From JAKPAM01 sp047601745 (lineage in GTDB: Bacteria > Pseudomonadota > Gammaproteobacteria > Burkholderiales > Burkholderiaceae_E), in the NCBI GenBank assembly GCA_047601745.1, contig JASGIS010000001.1, positions 3,844,001 to 3,908,000 on the forward strand: a DNA stretch of 64,000 nt. The letters run 5' to 3'. Below are positions 26,245 to 35,846 of this stretch, piece by piece (position 1 is the stretch's first letter; each line of letters opens with the position of its first letter). Both the position numbers and the translations under genes were made by a program. The notes beneath the pieces are model-generated. The model was not told the DNA's origin, made no database searches, and saw only the letters and a program-made list of their open reading frames with translations.

Positions 26245-29200
26245 ATGATTCCCTCCAAGCGGCACGCGTCGGGTGGTCCCGGCGCCAAGGCTGCCGCCGC
26301 GCCCGCCGCCCGTCCGCGCAAGCCGCTGCCGCCGCCGAATTTCCCCGACGCCCTGCCGGTCTCGGCGCGTCGCGACGAGATCGCCGCGGCGATTCGGGCG
26401 CACCCGGTCGTCATCGTCTGCGGCGAGACCGGCTCGGGCAAGACGACCCAGTTGCCGAAGATCTGCGCGATGGCCGGCCGCGGCCAGCATGGCCTGATCG
26501 GCCATACGCAGCCGCGCCGGCTGGCGGCGACCACGGTGGCGCGCCGCATCGCCGAAGAGCTGGGCTCGCCGCTGGGCGTGCACGTCGGCTACAAGATCCG
26601 CTTCAACGAGAAGTTCGCGGCCGGCGCGTCGATCAAGCTGATGACCGACGGCATCCTGCTGGCCGAGACGCTGTCGGATCCGGCGCTGCGCGCGTACGAC
26701 ACGCTGATCATCGACGAGGCGCACGAGCGCAGCCTGAACATCGATTTCCTGCTCGGCTACCTGAAGCAGTTGATCGACGGGCCCCGCCGCGACGACCTGA
26801 AGCTGATCGTGACCTCGGCGACGATCGACGCCGAGCGCTTCGCGCAGCACTTCTCGGTCGACGGCCGGCCGGCGCCGGTCGTCGAGGTCTCGGGCCGCCT
26901 GTATCCGGTGCAGATCCGTTACTGGCCGCTGCTGCCGTCGAACGCGCCGGCGAACGGCCCGGCGGGGGCGGCCGGCGGGTCGGGCGGTGGATCAGGCGGC
27001 GGATCAGGCGGCGGATCAGGCGGCGGGGCGGGCGGCGGGGCGGGCGGCGGGGCGGGCGGCGCGAGTGGTGCAGCCGGCGCGGCCGGTGCGTCGTCGGCCG
27101 CGCCCGGACCACGGTCGGCCGGCGCCCGGACGGCGGGTGCGGCGGCCGGCAGGACGGCGGCCGCGCGGCCGCGCCGCGAGCACGATCCGCGCGACGAGGA
27201 TCCGGACCTGGCCGAGCAGATCGAGGACGCGATCGTCGAGCTGTGGAGCGAGGCGCCCGGCGACGTGCTGGTCTTCCTGCCCGGCGAGCGCGAGATCCGC
27301 GACGTCGCCGAGCACCTGCGGCGCGCGCACGCGCGGGCGCAGACCCAGCGCAATCAGGTGCTCGGACGCGGCGACGTCGAGATCCTGCCGCTGTTCTCGC
27401 GGCTGTCGGCGGCCGAGCAGGACCGCGTGTTCTCGTCGTCGTCATCGCGGCGCATCGTGCTGGCGACCAACGTCGCCGAGACCTCGCTGACGGTCCCGGG
27501 CATCCGCTACGTCGTCGATACCGGCCTGGCGCGCGTCAAGCGCTACCGGTACCGCGGCAAGGTCGAGCAGTTGCAGATCGAGCCGATCTCGCAGGCGGCG
27601 GCCAACCAGCGCTCGGGCCGCTGCGGCCGCGTCAGCGACGGCGTCTGCATCCGGCTGTACGACGAGGACGAGCTGCTGAAGCGGCCGCGCTTCACCGATC
27701 CCGAGGTGCTGCGCTCGTCGCTGGCGGCGGTGATCCTGCGGATGAAGGCGCTGCGGCTGCAGGACATCGAGGCGTTTCCGTTCCTCGATCCGCCGCCGCG
27801 CCGGGCGATCGTCGACGGCTACGACCTGCTGCACGAGCTGAACGCGGTCGACGAGCAGCGGCGGCTGACGCCGGTCGGCCAGCAGTTGTCGCGGCTGCCG
27901 GTCGATCCGCGGATCGGCCGGATGCTGCTGGCCGCGCGCGACAACGACTGCCTGCGCGAGCTGCTGGTGATCGCCAGCGCGCTGTCGGCGCAGGATCCGC
28001 GCGAGCGGCCGCTGGCGGCGCAGCAGGCCGCCGACCAGCAGCACAAGCGTTTCGCCGACGAGGCCTCGGATTTCGCCGGCTTCCTCAAACTGTGGGAATA
28101 CTGGCAGCAGGCTAACGCCAATCGCGGCGCCAACGGCGAGTCGAACCGCCGGCTGGCCGCGCGGCTGGAGCGCGAGTTCCTGTCGCCGCGCAAGTTCCGC
28201 GAGTGGGCCGACGTGCACGCGCAACTGCATGAAGCGGTCGGCGATCTGCACTGGAAGCCCAACGCCGACCCCGCGCCGTACGAGCGGATCCATCAGGCGC
28301 TGCTGACCGGACTGCTGGGCAACCTCGGCTACAAGGCGCCCGAGGACGCGAACTACACGGGGACGCACGCGACGCATTTCGTGCTGCATCCGGGCTCGGG
28401 TCTGACGCGCAAGCCGCCGCGCTGGGTGATGGCCGCCGAGATGACCGATACCGGCCGGCTGTACGCGCGCACGGTCGCGCGGATCGAGCCGGCGTGGATC
28501 GAACGCGCCGGCGCGCACCTGATCACGCGGTCGTGGAGCGATCCGACCTGGTCGAAGAAGGCCGGGCAGGTCGTCGCGCACGAGCGCGGCATGCTGTACG
28601 GCCTGACCGTGTACGCGCAGCGCCGCGTCAATTTCGGCGCGAAGGATCCGGCGATGGCCCGCGAGGTGCTGATCCGCGAGGCGCTGGTGGCCGGCGACTG
28701 GCTCGATGCGCCCGAGGATCGCGAGCGCGCGGCGCGGCTGCCGTTCCTCGCGCACAACCGCCGGCTGATCGCCGAGATCGAGCGGCTCGAGCACAAGATC
28801 CGCCGGCCCGATCTGCTGGTCGATGCGCAGTTCCTGTACGACTGGTTCGACGCGCGCGTGCCGGCCGACGTCTGGTCCGGGCAGGCGCTCGAAGCCTGGT
28901 ACCGCCGCGCCGGCGCCCAGGACCGCGATCTGCTGAAGCTGTCGCGCGACGAGGTGCTGCGCAAGGAGAGCGAGGGCATCAGCAGCGAGGCGTTTCCGCG
29001 CAGCCTGCGGATGCGCGGCGTCGACATGACGCTCGACTACCACTTCGAGCCCGGCGCGGCCGACGACGGCGTCACGCTGACGATCCCGCTGTACGCGCTG
29101 AACCAGGTCGACGGCCAGCGCGCCGAGTGGCTGGTGCCCGGCATGCTGGCCGACAAGGCGCAGGCGCTGCTCAAGTCGCTGCCGCAGAAGATCCGGCGCC

Positions 29201-30750
29201 ACCTGGTGCCGCTGCCCGCGTACGTCGAGGGCTTCTGCCGGCGCTGGGCCGGCCGGGCCGGCGAGCGCGGGCTGGTCGACGCGCTGATCGACGACGTGCA
29301 GCAACAGATCTCGATCCGCCCGCTGGCGACCGATTTCAAGCTCGAGCAGGTGCCGCAGCACCTGTTCATGAAGTTCAAGCTGGTCGACCGGCACGGAGCG
29401 TTCATCGCCGCATCGCGGCATCTGGCGCAGCTTCGGGCCGACCATGGCGGGCGCGCGCAATCGGCGTTCCAGTCGGCGCTCGGCGAACTGCTGGGGCCGG
29501 GGGCGATGCTCGGCGCGTCGACGCCGGACGCGCGGGCGGAACCGGCGGGCGCCGGCGGCGGTGGTTCGGCACGGTCCGCTTCGGATCCGGCCCGGGCCGA
29601 TTCGGGTGTGACGGACCGCTCGGCGGTAGGCCGCGGCGCGGCGGGACTGCCGGCCGGTCGCGGTGCCGCAGGATCCCCGGCCGGTCGTCGCGCGGCCGGA
29701 TCTCCAGCCGGTTCCGGAGCGGCGGGACCGGGGGGCGATGGGCGGTCGAACGGCGCCGGCGAGGCCGCCGCCGGGCAGAGCGGGGCCGAGCAGGTGGGGG
29801 CTGGGGCCGGCGCGGCTTGCCTGCCGAAGGCGGGTCAGCGCTTCGTCGACTGGCAGTTCGGCGAGCTGCCCGAACTGATGGAGCTGCACGGGCTCGGCGA
29901 AACCGGGTCGGACGGCGCGGACCATGACGACCCGGACCCCGGCGACCCGGATCGCGGCGGCCAGTCGATGATCGGCTATCCGGCGCTGATCGATCGAGGG
30001 GACAGCGTCGAGCTGCGGGTGTTCGACGAGCCCGAGCAAGCGGCCCGCGAGCATCGCGGCGGGCTGCGGCGGCTGTTCGCGATCGCGTTGAAGGAGCCGC
30101 TGAAGTTCTTCGAGAAGAACATCCCCGATTTCACGCGGCTGTCGCTGCAGTACGCGAGCTTCGGGACCGCCGACGAGCTGAAGGCCGAACTGGTCGCGGC
30201 GCTGCTGGACCGCGCGTGCCTGGCCGATCCGCTGCCGGCCGACGAGGCGGCGTTCCGGCGCCGGCTGGAAGAGGCCCGGCCCCGGCTGAACCTGATCGGC
30301 CAGGAACTGGTGCGCCTGGTCGCGGCGATCCTGGCCGAGCATGGGCAGGTGGCCCGGCGCCTGGGCGCCGCCAAGCCGCATCCGGCGACGGCCGACGACA
30401 TCCGCCAGCAGCTCGCCGAGCTGCTGCCCGCGCGCTTCATCAGTAGAACCCCTGCTGCCCGGATCGCGCATCTGCCGCGATATTTGAAGGCGTTGGCGCT
30501 GCGGCTCGATAAAATCAGGACCGATCCGTCCCGGGACGCCGAGCGGCAGCGCGAGATGGCCGCGTTGCAGCAGGGTTACCGGCGTCTGCTGGCCAGCCGC
30601 AAGGGCCGGCAAGACGATCGGCTCGACGCATTCGGCTGGGCGCTGCAGGAACTGCGGGTATCGTTGTTCGCGCAGGAGTTGCGCACGCCGATGCCGGTAT
30701 CGGTCAAGCGGCTCGAGCGTAGCTGGGCGGCGCTGACCGCCGGCACCTGA
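26245..30750 (+). CDS. hrpA: ATP-dependent RNA helicase HrpA with low-complexity insertions
   Basis: DEAH-box helicase of 1501 residues, longer than the usual 1300 or so. Helicase motifs are intact: GETGSGKTTQ, DEAHERSLNIDF, TSATID and QRSGRCGRV; the long C-terminal region is the HrpA-specific DUF3418-type part (FEKNIPDFTRLSLQYASFG). Two insertions explain the extra length: a Gly/Ser and Gly/Ala repeat tract followed by an Ala/Arg stretch (about residues 232-315), lying between the two RecA-like lobes, and a Pro/Ala/Gly-rich tract (about 1083-1195). HrpA resolves stalled ribosomes in E. coli. The ATG follows TATAAT by six bases. Confidence 0.95.
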   Translation: MIPSKRHASGGPGAKAAAAPAARPRKPLPPPNFPDALPVSARRDEIAAAIRAHPVVIVCGETGSGKTTQLPKICAMAGRGQHGLIGHTQPRRLAATTVARRIAEELGSPLGVHVGYKIRFNEKFAAGASIKLMTDGILLAETLSDPALRAYDTLIIDEAHERSLNIDFLLGYLKQLIDGPRRDDLKLIVTSATIDAERFAQHFSVDGRPAPVVEVSGRLYPVQIRYWPLLPSNAPANGPAGAAGGSGGGSGGGSGGGSGGGAGGGAGGGAGGASGAAGAAGASSAAPGPRSAGARTAGAAAGRTAAARPRREHDPRDEDPDLAEQIEDAIVELWSEAPGDVLVFLPGEREIRDVAEHLRRAHARAQTQRNQVLGRGDVEILPLFSRLSAAEQDRVFSSSSSRRIVLATNVAETSLTVPGIRYVVDTGLARVKRYRYRGKVEQLQIEPISQAAANQRSGRCGRVSDGVCIRLYDEDELLKRPRFTDPEVLRSSLAAVILRMKALRLQDIEAFPFLDPPPRRAIVDGYDLLHELNAVDEQRRLTPVGQQLSRLPVDPRIGRMLLAARDNDCLRELLVIASALSAQDPRERPLAAQQAADQQHKRFADEASDFAGFLKLWEYWQQANANRGANGESNRRLAARLEREFLSPRKFREWADVHAQLHEAVGDLHWKPNADPAPYERIHQALLTGLLGNLGYKAPEDANYTGTHATHFVLHPGSGLTRKPPRWVMAAEMTDTGRLYARTVARIEPAWIERAGAHLITRSWSDPTWSKKAGQVVAHERGMLYGLTVYAQRRVNFGAKDPAMAREVLIREALVAGDWLDAPEDRERAARLPFLAHNRRLIAEIERLEHKIRRPDLLVDAQFLYDWFDARVPADVWSGQALEAWYRRAGAQDRDLLKLSRDEVLRKESEGISSEAFPRSLRMRGVDMTLDYHFEPGAADDGVTLTIPLYALNQVDGQRAEWLVPGMLADKAQALLKSLPQKIRRHLVPLPAYVEGFCRRWAGRAGERGLVDALIDDVQQQISIRPLATDFKLEQVPQHLFMKFKLVDRHGAFIAASRHLAQLRADHGGRAQSAFQSALGELLGPGAMLGASTPDARAEPAGAGGGGSARSASDPARADSGVTDRSAVGRGAAGLPAGRGAAGSPAGRRAAGSPAGSGAAGPGGDGRSNGAGEAAAGQSGAEQVGAGAGAACLPKAGQRFVDWQFGELPELMELHGLGETGSDGADHDDPDPGDPDRGGQSMIGYPALIDRGDSVELRVFDEPEQAAREHRGGLRRLFAIALKEPLKFFEKNIPDFTRLSLQYASFGTADELKAELVAALLDRACLADPLPADEAAFRRRLEEARPRLNLIGQELVRLVAAILAEHGQVARRLGAAKPHPATADDIRQQLAELLPARFISRTPAARIAHLPRYLKALALRLDKIRTDPSRDAERQREMAALQQGYRRLLASRKGRQDDRLDAFGWALQELRVSLFAQELRTPMPVSVKRLERSWAALTAGT

Positions 30751-30793
30751 CGCCCATCCATCGACGTTTCAACCGACCAGAGTATTCCTACCG

Positions 30794-32467
30794 ATGAGTA
30801 ACGAGTCTTCCGCCCCCTTCAGTTCCGAGACGGCCGCCGAGCTGCGCGCCACGCTGCACGACGCCGTCGCGCCGATCATGACGCTGGCGCGCGAGGCGGC
30901 GGCGGCCGTCGCCGCCCGGGTGCCCGACGCCGACGCGCAGACGCGCGAGCAGCACGCGGTGCACGGCCTGGCCTGGCTGATGACGTACGCGCGCTCGCTC
31001 GAACAGCTCGACCACTGGGCGGCGCGGCTCGGCGAGCGCGGCCGTTTCGGCGAGACCGAGACGCTGATCGCCGCGATCGGCGCCGGCGAATACCTGGCGC
31101 AGATCTTCGGCGGCATCCCGATGAGCCAGTGCGAGATCGTGCGCCTTCACGAACTGGGCCTGGATGCCGCGCGGATCGGCGCGGCGCGCACGCCGGCGGT
31201 CGAGCGGCTGATCGCCGACGGCAACACGCCGGCCCGCCGCGCGCGGCTGATCACGCTGCTGGCCAAGCAGGAGGGGGCGGCCAGCTTCGGCGACAACGGC
31301 CTGGACGAGACGCTCGAATCGATGCGCGACCAGATGCGCCGCTTCGCGCAGGCCGAGGTCGCGCCGTACGCGCACGAGTGGCACCTGAAGAACCAGTACA
31401 TCCCTTATGAAGTCGTCGACCGGATGTCCGAGCTGGGCGTGTTCGCGCTGACGATTCCCGAGCAGTACGGCGGCCTGGGCCTGGGCAAGGAATCGATGTG
31501 CGTGGTGTCCGAGGAGCTGTCGCGCGCGTACATCGGCGTCGGCTCGCTGGGCACGCGCTCCGAGATCGCCGCCGAACTGATCCTGGGCGGCGGCACGCAG
31601 GCGCAGCGCGAGCATTGGCTGCCCAAGATCGCGTCCGGCCAGATCCTGCCGACGGCGGTGTTCACCGAGCCGAACGTGGGCTCGGACCTGGCCAGCCTGA
31701 CGACGCGGGCCGTGCGCGACGGCGACTACTGGGTCGTGACCGGCAACAAGACCTGGATCACGCATCCGGTGCGCGCCGACATGATGACGATGCTCGTGCG
31801 CACCGGCAGGCAGGAGGACGGCTATCGCGGCCTGTCGCTGCTGCTCGGCACGAAAAAGCGCGGCACCGACGCCGATCCGTTCCCGGTCGAGGGCCTGTCC
31901 GGCAGCGAGATCGAGGTGCTCGGTTATCGCGGCATGAAGGAATACGAACTGGCGTTCGACGGCTTCAAGGTGCCGGTCGACAATCTGCTCGGCGGCGAGC
32001 CGGGCCAGGGCTTCAAGCAGTTGATGCAGACCTTCGAGTCGGCGCGGATCCAGACCGCGGCGCGGGCGCTGGGCGTGGCCCAGGCGGCGTTCGACGTGGG
32101 GCTGCGCTACGCGCAGGAGCGCCACCAGTTCGCGCAGCCGCTGATCGGCTTCCCGCGGGTCGCCGACAAGCTGGTGATGATGGCGGTCGAGATCATGATC
32201 ACGCGCCAGCTGACGTATTTCGCGGCGCGCGAGAAGGACCTCGGGCACCGCTGCGACCTGGAGGCCGGCATGGCCAAGCTGCTGGCGGCGCGCGTCGCCT
32301 GGGCCGCGGCCGACAACGCCGTGCAGATCCACGGCGGCAACGGCTTCGCGCTCGAATACCCGGTATCGCGTTTGTTGTGCGACGCGCGCATTCTCAACAT
32401 CTTCGAGGGCGCGGCGGAAATCCAGGCGCAGGTGATCGGCCGGCGCCTGCTCGAAACGGCAAGATGA
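30794..32467 (+). CDS. Acyl-CoA dehydrogenase with N-terminal extension, methylsuccinyl-CoA dehydrogenase-like
   Basis: FAD-dependent acyl-CoA dehydrogenase of 557 residues. The ACAD core (about residues 180-557) shows EQYGGLGLG, FTEPNVGSDLASL, GNKTWITH, IHGGNGFALEYPVSRL and NIFEGAAEIQ, with the catalytic Glu in the last motif. About 170 extra N-terminal residues, including GEYLAQIFGGIPMSQCEIVR, recall (2S)-methylsuccinyl-CoA dehydrogenase of the ethylmalonyl-CoA pathway. No other gene of that pathway (ccr, ecm, mcl) is in the window, so the substrate is uncertain. It sits 16 bases before the Bug receptor. Electrons would pass to the ETF encoded at 54152-55833. Confidence 0.82.
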   Translation: MSNESSAPFSSETAAELRATLHDAVAPIMTLAREAAAAVAARVPDADAQTREQHAVHGLAWLMTYARSLEQLDHWAARLGERGRFGETETLIAAIGAGEYLAQIFGGIPMSQCEIVRLHELGLDAARIGAARTPAVERLIADGNTPARRARLITLLAKQEGAASFGDNGLDETLESMRDQMRRFAQAEVAPYAHEWHLKNQYIPYEVVDRMSELGVFALTIPEQYGGLGLGKESMCVVSEELSRAYIGVGSLGTRSEIAAELILGGGTQAQREHWLPKIASGQILPTAVFTEPNVGSDLASLTTRAVRDGDYWVVTGNKTWITHPVRADMMTMLVRTGRQEDGYRGLSLLLGTKKRGTDADPFPVEGLSGSEIEVLGYRGMKEYELAFDGFKVPVDNLLGGEPGQGFKQLMQTFESARIQTAARALGVAQAAFDVGLRYAQERHQFAQPLIGFPRVADKLVMMAVEIMITRQLTYFAAREKDLGHRCDLEAGMAKLLAARVAWAAADNAVQIHGGNGFALEYPVSRLLCDARILNIFEGAAEIQAQVIGRRLLETAR

Positions 32468-32483
32468 CCCCGGAGACCTCACG

Positions 32484-33476
32484 ATGATCGATTCCCGCGT
32501 ATCACGGCGACGCCTGCTCGGCGCCGGTGCCGCACTGCTCGGCGCCCGGGCCCTGCCGGCGGCGGCCCAGGACACCTATCCGTCGCGTCCGATCAGGCTG
32601 GTCGTCTGCTACGCGCCCGGCGGGCCCGTCGACACGGCCGCCCGGCAGCTCGCGCCGCTGCTGTCGGCCAAGCTGAACAACGCGAACATCGTGGTCGAGA
32701 ACCGGCCGGGCGGGGGCGGAACGATCGGCGCCGAGGCGGTCGCCCGTTCGGCGCCCGACGGCTACACGCTGATGTTCGCCGCCAGTCCGCCGCTGACGAT
32801 CACGCCGCACCTGCTCAAGCGGATGCCGTTCGATTCGCTGAAGGACTTCTCGCCGGTCGGGCTGTACGTCGACTATGCGAACGTGCTGGTCGTCGCGCCC
32901 GATTCGCCGTTCAAGACGCTGGCCGAGCTGATCGCCTACGCGAAGGCCAATCCCGAGAAGGTCTCCTACGGTTCGGCCGGCGTCGGCGGCTCGAACCACC
33001 TGTCGGGCGAACTGCTGGCGCGGATGACCGGCACGAAGATGCTGCACATCCCATACAAGGGCAACGCGCCGGCGATGACGGACGTGATGGGCGGCAAGAT
33101 CACGATGATGTTCGACATCACCGGGACCTCGGCCGGCTACGTGCAGTCGGGCCGCGTGCGCGCGCTCGGGATCAGTTCGTCGCGGCGCAACGCGTCGCTG
33201 CCCGACGTGCCGACGATGATCGAGGCCGGCGTGCCCGGCTTCGACGTCGTCGGCTGGTTCGCGCTGCTCGGGCCGGCCGGCATGCCGCGGCCGCTGGTCG
33301 ACCAGATCAACGGCGCCGTGCACGCGGTGCTCGCCGACAAGGCGTTCGAGGCCAAACTGAACGGCCAGGGTTATGACGTCCACCCGTCGACGCCCGAGGA
33401 ACTGCGCGCGGTGATCCAGCGCGACCTGGACATGTGGGGCAAGGTCATCCGCGACGCGAAGATCGAGGTCGAGTAA
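32484..33476 (+). CDS. Bug/TctC-family periplasmic solute receptor
   Basis: Tripartite tricarboxylate transporter-type binding protein, 330 residues. The signal begins SRRRLLGAGAALLGARALP, which fits a twin-arginine signal, and ends near AAAQ. Mature hallmarks are YPSRPIRLVVCYAPGGPVDT, VVENRPGGGGTIGAEAVARS and HIPYKGNAPAMTDVMGG. Ligands of this very large Burkholderiales family are usually small carboxylates; none can be assigned here. No TctA/TctB membrane partner is adjacent, which is normal for Bug proteins. Likely co-transcribed with the upstream acyl-CoA dehydrogenase. Confidence 0.93.
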   Translation: MIDSRVSRRRLLGAGAALLGARALPAAAQDTYPSRPIRLVVCYAPGGPVDTAARQLAPLLSAKLNNANIVVENRPGGGGTIGAEAVARSAPDGYTLMFAASPPLTITPHLLKRMPFDSLKDFSPVGLYVDYANVLVVAPDSPFKTLAELIAYAKANPEKVSYGSAGVGGSNHLSGELLARMTGTKMLHIPYKGNAPAMTDVMGGKITMMFDITGTSAGYVQSGRVRALGISSSRRNASLPDVPTMIEAGVPGFDVVGWFALLGPAGMPRPLVDQINGAVHAVLADKAFEAKLNGQGYDVHPSTPEELRAVIQRDLDMWGKVIRDAKIEVE

Positions 33477-33485
33477 CGGTCTTTT

Positions 33486-34430
33486 TCAGGCCAGGCCGAG
33501 CAGCACGATCGCCACCGACACGGTCGCCAGCGCGGCGAACGTGCCGAGCAGCAGCGCGGCGCTGATCGCGGTGGTGTCGGCGCCGTAGCGCTGCGCGACG
33601 ATGAAGTTGTTGGCGCCGGCCGGCAGCGTCGCGCACAGCACGCCGGCGGCCGCCTGCGACGGCGATACCGGGATCAGCCAGTACAGCGCGATCGCCGCCA
33701 GCAGCGGATGGATCAGCAGCTTGGCGATCACCAGCACCAGCGTCGCCCGGTCGAGCGAGACGCGCTGCACGCCCAGCGTCGCGCCGATCGCGAACAGCGC
33801 GCAGGGGCCGGCGGCATTGCCGAGCAGCCGCAGGAAGTTGTCGATCACCGGCGGCATCGGCCAGCCCAGCGCCGCCACCAGCAGCCCCAGCGCGATCGAG
33901 GCGATCAGCGGACTGCGTACGAGGCCCGTGCCGATCGTCAGCGCGATGCGCCAGCCGCGCGCCTGCGGGTGGCGCTGCTTTTCGAGCAGCGCGACGGCGA
34001 TTGCGATCAGCACGAACACTTCGCACAGGATCGTCAGCGCGACGGTCGGCAGGTACTGCTGGCCGATCTCGGCGACCAGCGCCAGGCCCAGGTAGCCGAC
34101 GTTGCCGTGCGCGCAGGTCATCGCGTCGGCCGTCGCCTGCCTGCCGTCGCTGCGCGCCGGGTCGATCCAGCCGCGCCGGCCGGCGGCGCGCGCGGCGGCG
34201 AACAGTCCGAGCGTGGCCAGCAGGTAGCCGGTGATGAAGCGGGCATCGAGCAGCGCCTGCAGCGGGTTCGCGCTGATCACGCGGAACAGCATCGCCGGCA
34301 GCGCGAACCAGAAGACGAACGCGTTCAGGCCCGCGACCGAGTGCTCGGGCAGCAGCCTGCCGCGCGCGCCGGCGAAGCCGCAGAAAACGAGGCCGAACAC
34401 CGGCAGGGTCAGGGTCAGGACGGCAGACAT
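33486..34430 (-). CDS. AEC-family transporter
   Basis: A 314-residue membrane protein with about ten hydrophobic segments, beginning with the AEC start (LTLTLPVFGLVFCGFAGAR, then FVFWFALPAMLF). AEC proteins (auxin efflux carrier family, including bacterial malonate and lactate carriers) are secondary transporters; the substrate cannot be read from the sequence. It is convergent with the Bug receptor, ten bases apart, and divergent from the beta-propeller gene. Confidence 0.9.
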   Translation of the reverse strand: MSAVLTLTLPVFGLVFCGFAGARGRLLPEHSVAGLNAFVFWFALPAMLFRVISANPLQALLDARFITGYLLATLGLFAAARAAGRRGWIDPARSDGRQATADAMTCAHGNVGYLGLALVAEIGQQYLPTVALTILCEVFVLIAIAVALLEKQRHPQARGWRIALTIGTGLVRSPLIASIALGLLVAALGWPMPPVIDNFLRLLGNAAGPCALFAIGATLGVQRVSLDRATLVLVIAKLLIHPLLAAIALYWLIPVSPSQAAAGVLCATLPAGANNFIVAQRYGADTTAISAALLLGTFAALATVSVAIVLLGLA

Positions 34431-34690
34431 CGGAGGGAACGGACCGCGATCGTTGGTCGGCGCGCGACATGACGGCGGTCAAATCGGATCAGCACCGGAA
34501 GAAGGATGTTGTTCTACAGGCAAAGGATCGGGCCGTCAGGTATTTTGCGTCAGAATCCTGTCCACCGGCGGCGCGGTCGTGCGTTTGTCCGGTAAGCGGA
34601 TCGCTTTCTTTTCGCGGCCATGGCCGTGCCTCATCGCAGTACGCTCTTTTCCTCCCGTTCCGAAGGGCGGACTGTTCGCGCAGGATGGAT

Positions 34691-35836
34691 ATGAATCTCG
34701 TTGTTCGTGGTGCACGGCCTTCGCTGTCGACGAAGCGCCGATCGATCGTCGTCGCCATGGCCGCCGCCTGGTGCGTGCCCGCGTTCGCCGATTCGGCCCG
34801 ACCCGTACCGGCCCCGGCATCCCGAGGCGCGCCGATCAAGCCGGCCTCGGTGACCGCGGCGGCCGTGCCGACGCTGGCCGTGCCGACGGCGCCGTCGCCG
34901 GCCACCGCGCCGATCGATGCGGCAGCGAGCGCGGGCGGGATCGCCGTCGTGCTGAACTCCCGCGACGCCACGGTGTCGCTGATCGACATGGCGACCTTCG
35001 CCGAAGTCGGCCGCGTCGACGTCGGCAAGGAACCGCACCATCTGTATCCGACGCCGGACGGCCGGCAACTGATCGTCGCCAACGCGATCTCGAACGACCT
35101 GGACCTGCTCGATCCGGCGACCGGCAAGCCGATCGGCCGCGTGCGCAACATCGACGATCCGTACCAGATCAGCTTTTCGCCGGACCGCAAGTGGTTCGGC
35201 GTCAACGCGCTGCGGCTCGACCGCGTCGATCTGTATCACTACGACGGCAGCCAGATGACGCTGGCCGGGCGCGTGCCGCTCGCCAAGGCGCCCAGCCACC
35301 TGTGGTTCTCGTCGGACAGCCGCTGGCTGTACGTGACGCTGCAGGAGAGCGACGAGGTCGCGGCGATCGACGTGCAGCGCCAGCAGGTCGCGTGGCGCAT
35401 GCCGGTCGGCAGGCAGCCGGCCGGCATCATCGTGACGCCCGGCGACAAGTACCTGATGGTCGGCGTGATGGGCGAGGATTACGTGGCGGTCATCGATCCG
35501 GCGACGCGGACCGAGGTGGCGCGGATCGTGACGGGCAAGGGCGCGCACAATTTCCGCGGGCTCGGCGACCAGCGCCACGTGTTCGTGTCCAACCGCGTCG
35601 ACAACACGATCTCGAAGGTCGACATGACGACGCTGAAGGTCGTCGATACGATCGCGGTGCCCGGCGGGCCCGATTGCATCGAGGTGACGGCCGACGGCAA
35701 GCAGCTCTGGGTGACGTCGCGCTGGGCCAAGCGGATCTCGATCGTCGATCTGGACCAGCGCAAGGTCGTGCGGGTCGTCAGCGTCGGGCGCTCGCCGCAC
35801 GGCATCTTCTTCCAGCAGCGCGCGCCGTTGCTGTGA
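34691..35836 (+). CDS. Exported YVTN/NHL-type beta-propeller protein
   Basis: A 381-residue protein with a signal-like N-terminus (SIVVAMAAAWCVPAFAD), a Pro/Ala-rich linker to about residue 90, then seven or so blades of YVTN type (GRVDVGKEPHHLYPTPDGRQ, NAISNDLDLLDP, SNRVDNTISKVDM, VTSRWAKRISIVDL). Such propellers act as scaffolds or carry dehydrogenase-like activity, with no function known here. AGGA five bases before the ATG at 34691 decides the start; an ATG at 34685 is also possible. Ten bases separate it from the deacetylase gene, so one transcript is likely. Confidence 0.82.
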   Translation: MNLVVRGARPSLSTKRRSIVVAMAAAWCVPAFADSARPVPAPASRGAPIKPASVTAAAVPTLAVPTAPSPATAPIDAAASAGGIAVVLNSRDATVSLIDMATFAEVGRVDVGKEPHHLYPTPDGRQLIVANAISNDLDLLDPATGKPIGRVRNIDDPYQISFSPDRKWFGVNALRLDRVDLYHYDGSQMTLAGRVPLAKAPSHLWFSSDSRWLYVTLQESDEVAAIDVQRQQVAWRMPVGRQPAGIIVTPGDKYLMVGVMGEDYVAVIDPATRTEVARIVTGKGAHNFRGLGDQRHVFVSNRVDNTISKVDMTTLKVVDTIAVPGGPDCIEVTADGKQLWVTSRWAKRISIVDLDQRKVVRVVSVGRSPHGIFFQQRAPLL

Positions 35837-35846
35837 GGCGGACGCC

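Noticed and set aside
27442..30612. Very long open frame antisense to hrpA (over 1000 codons)
   Set aside because: G+C-rich DNA leaves antisense frames open; the translation is Arg/Gln/His-rich without any recognisable domain, while hrpA on the plus strand has all helicase motifs.
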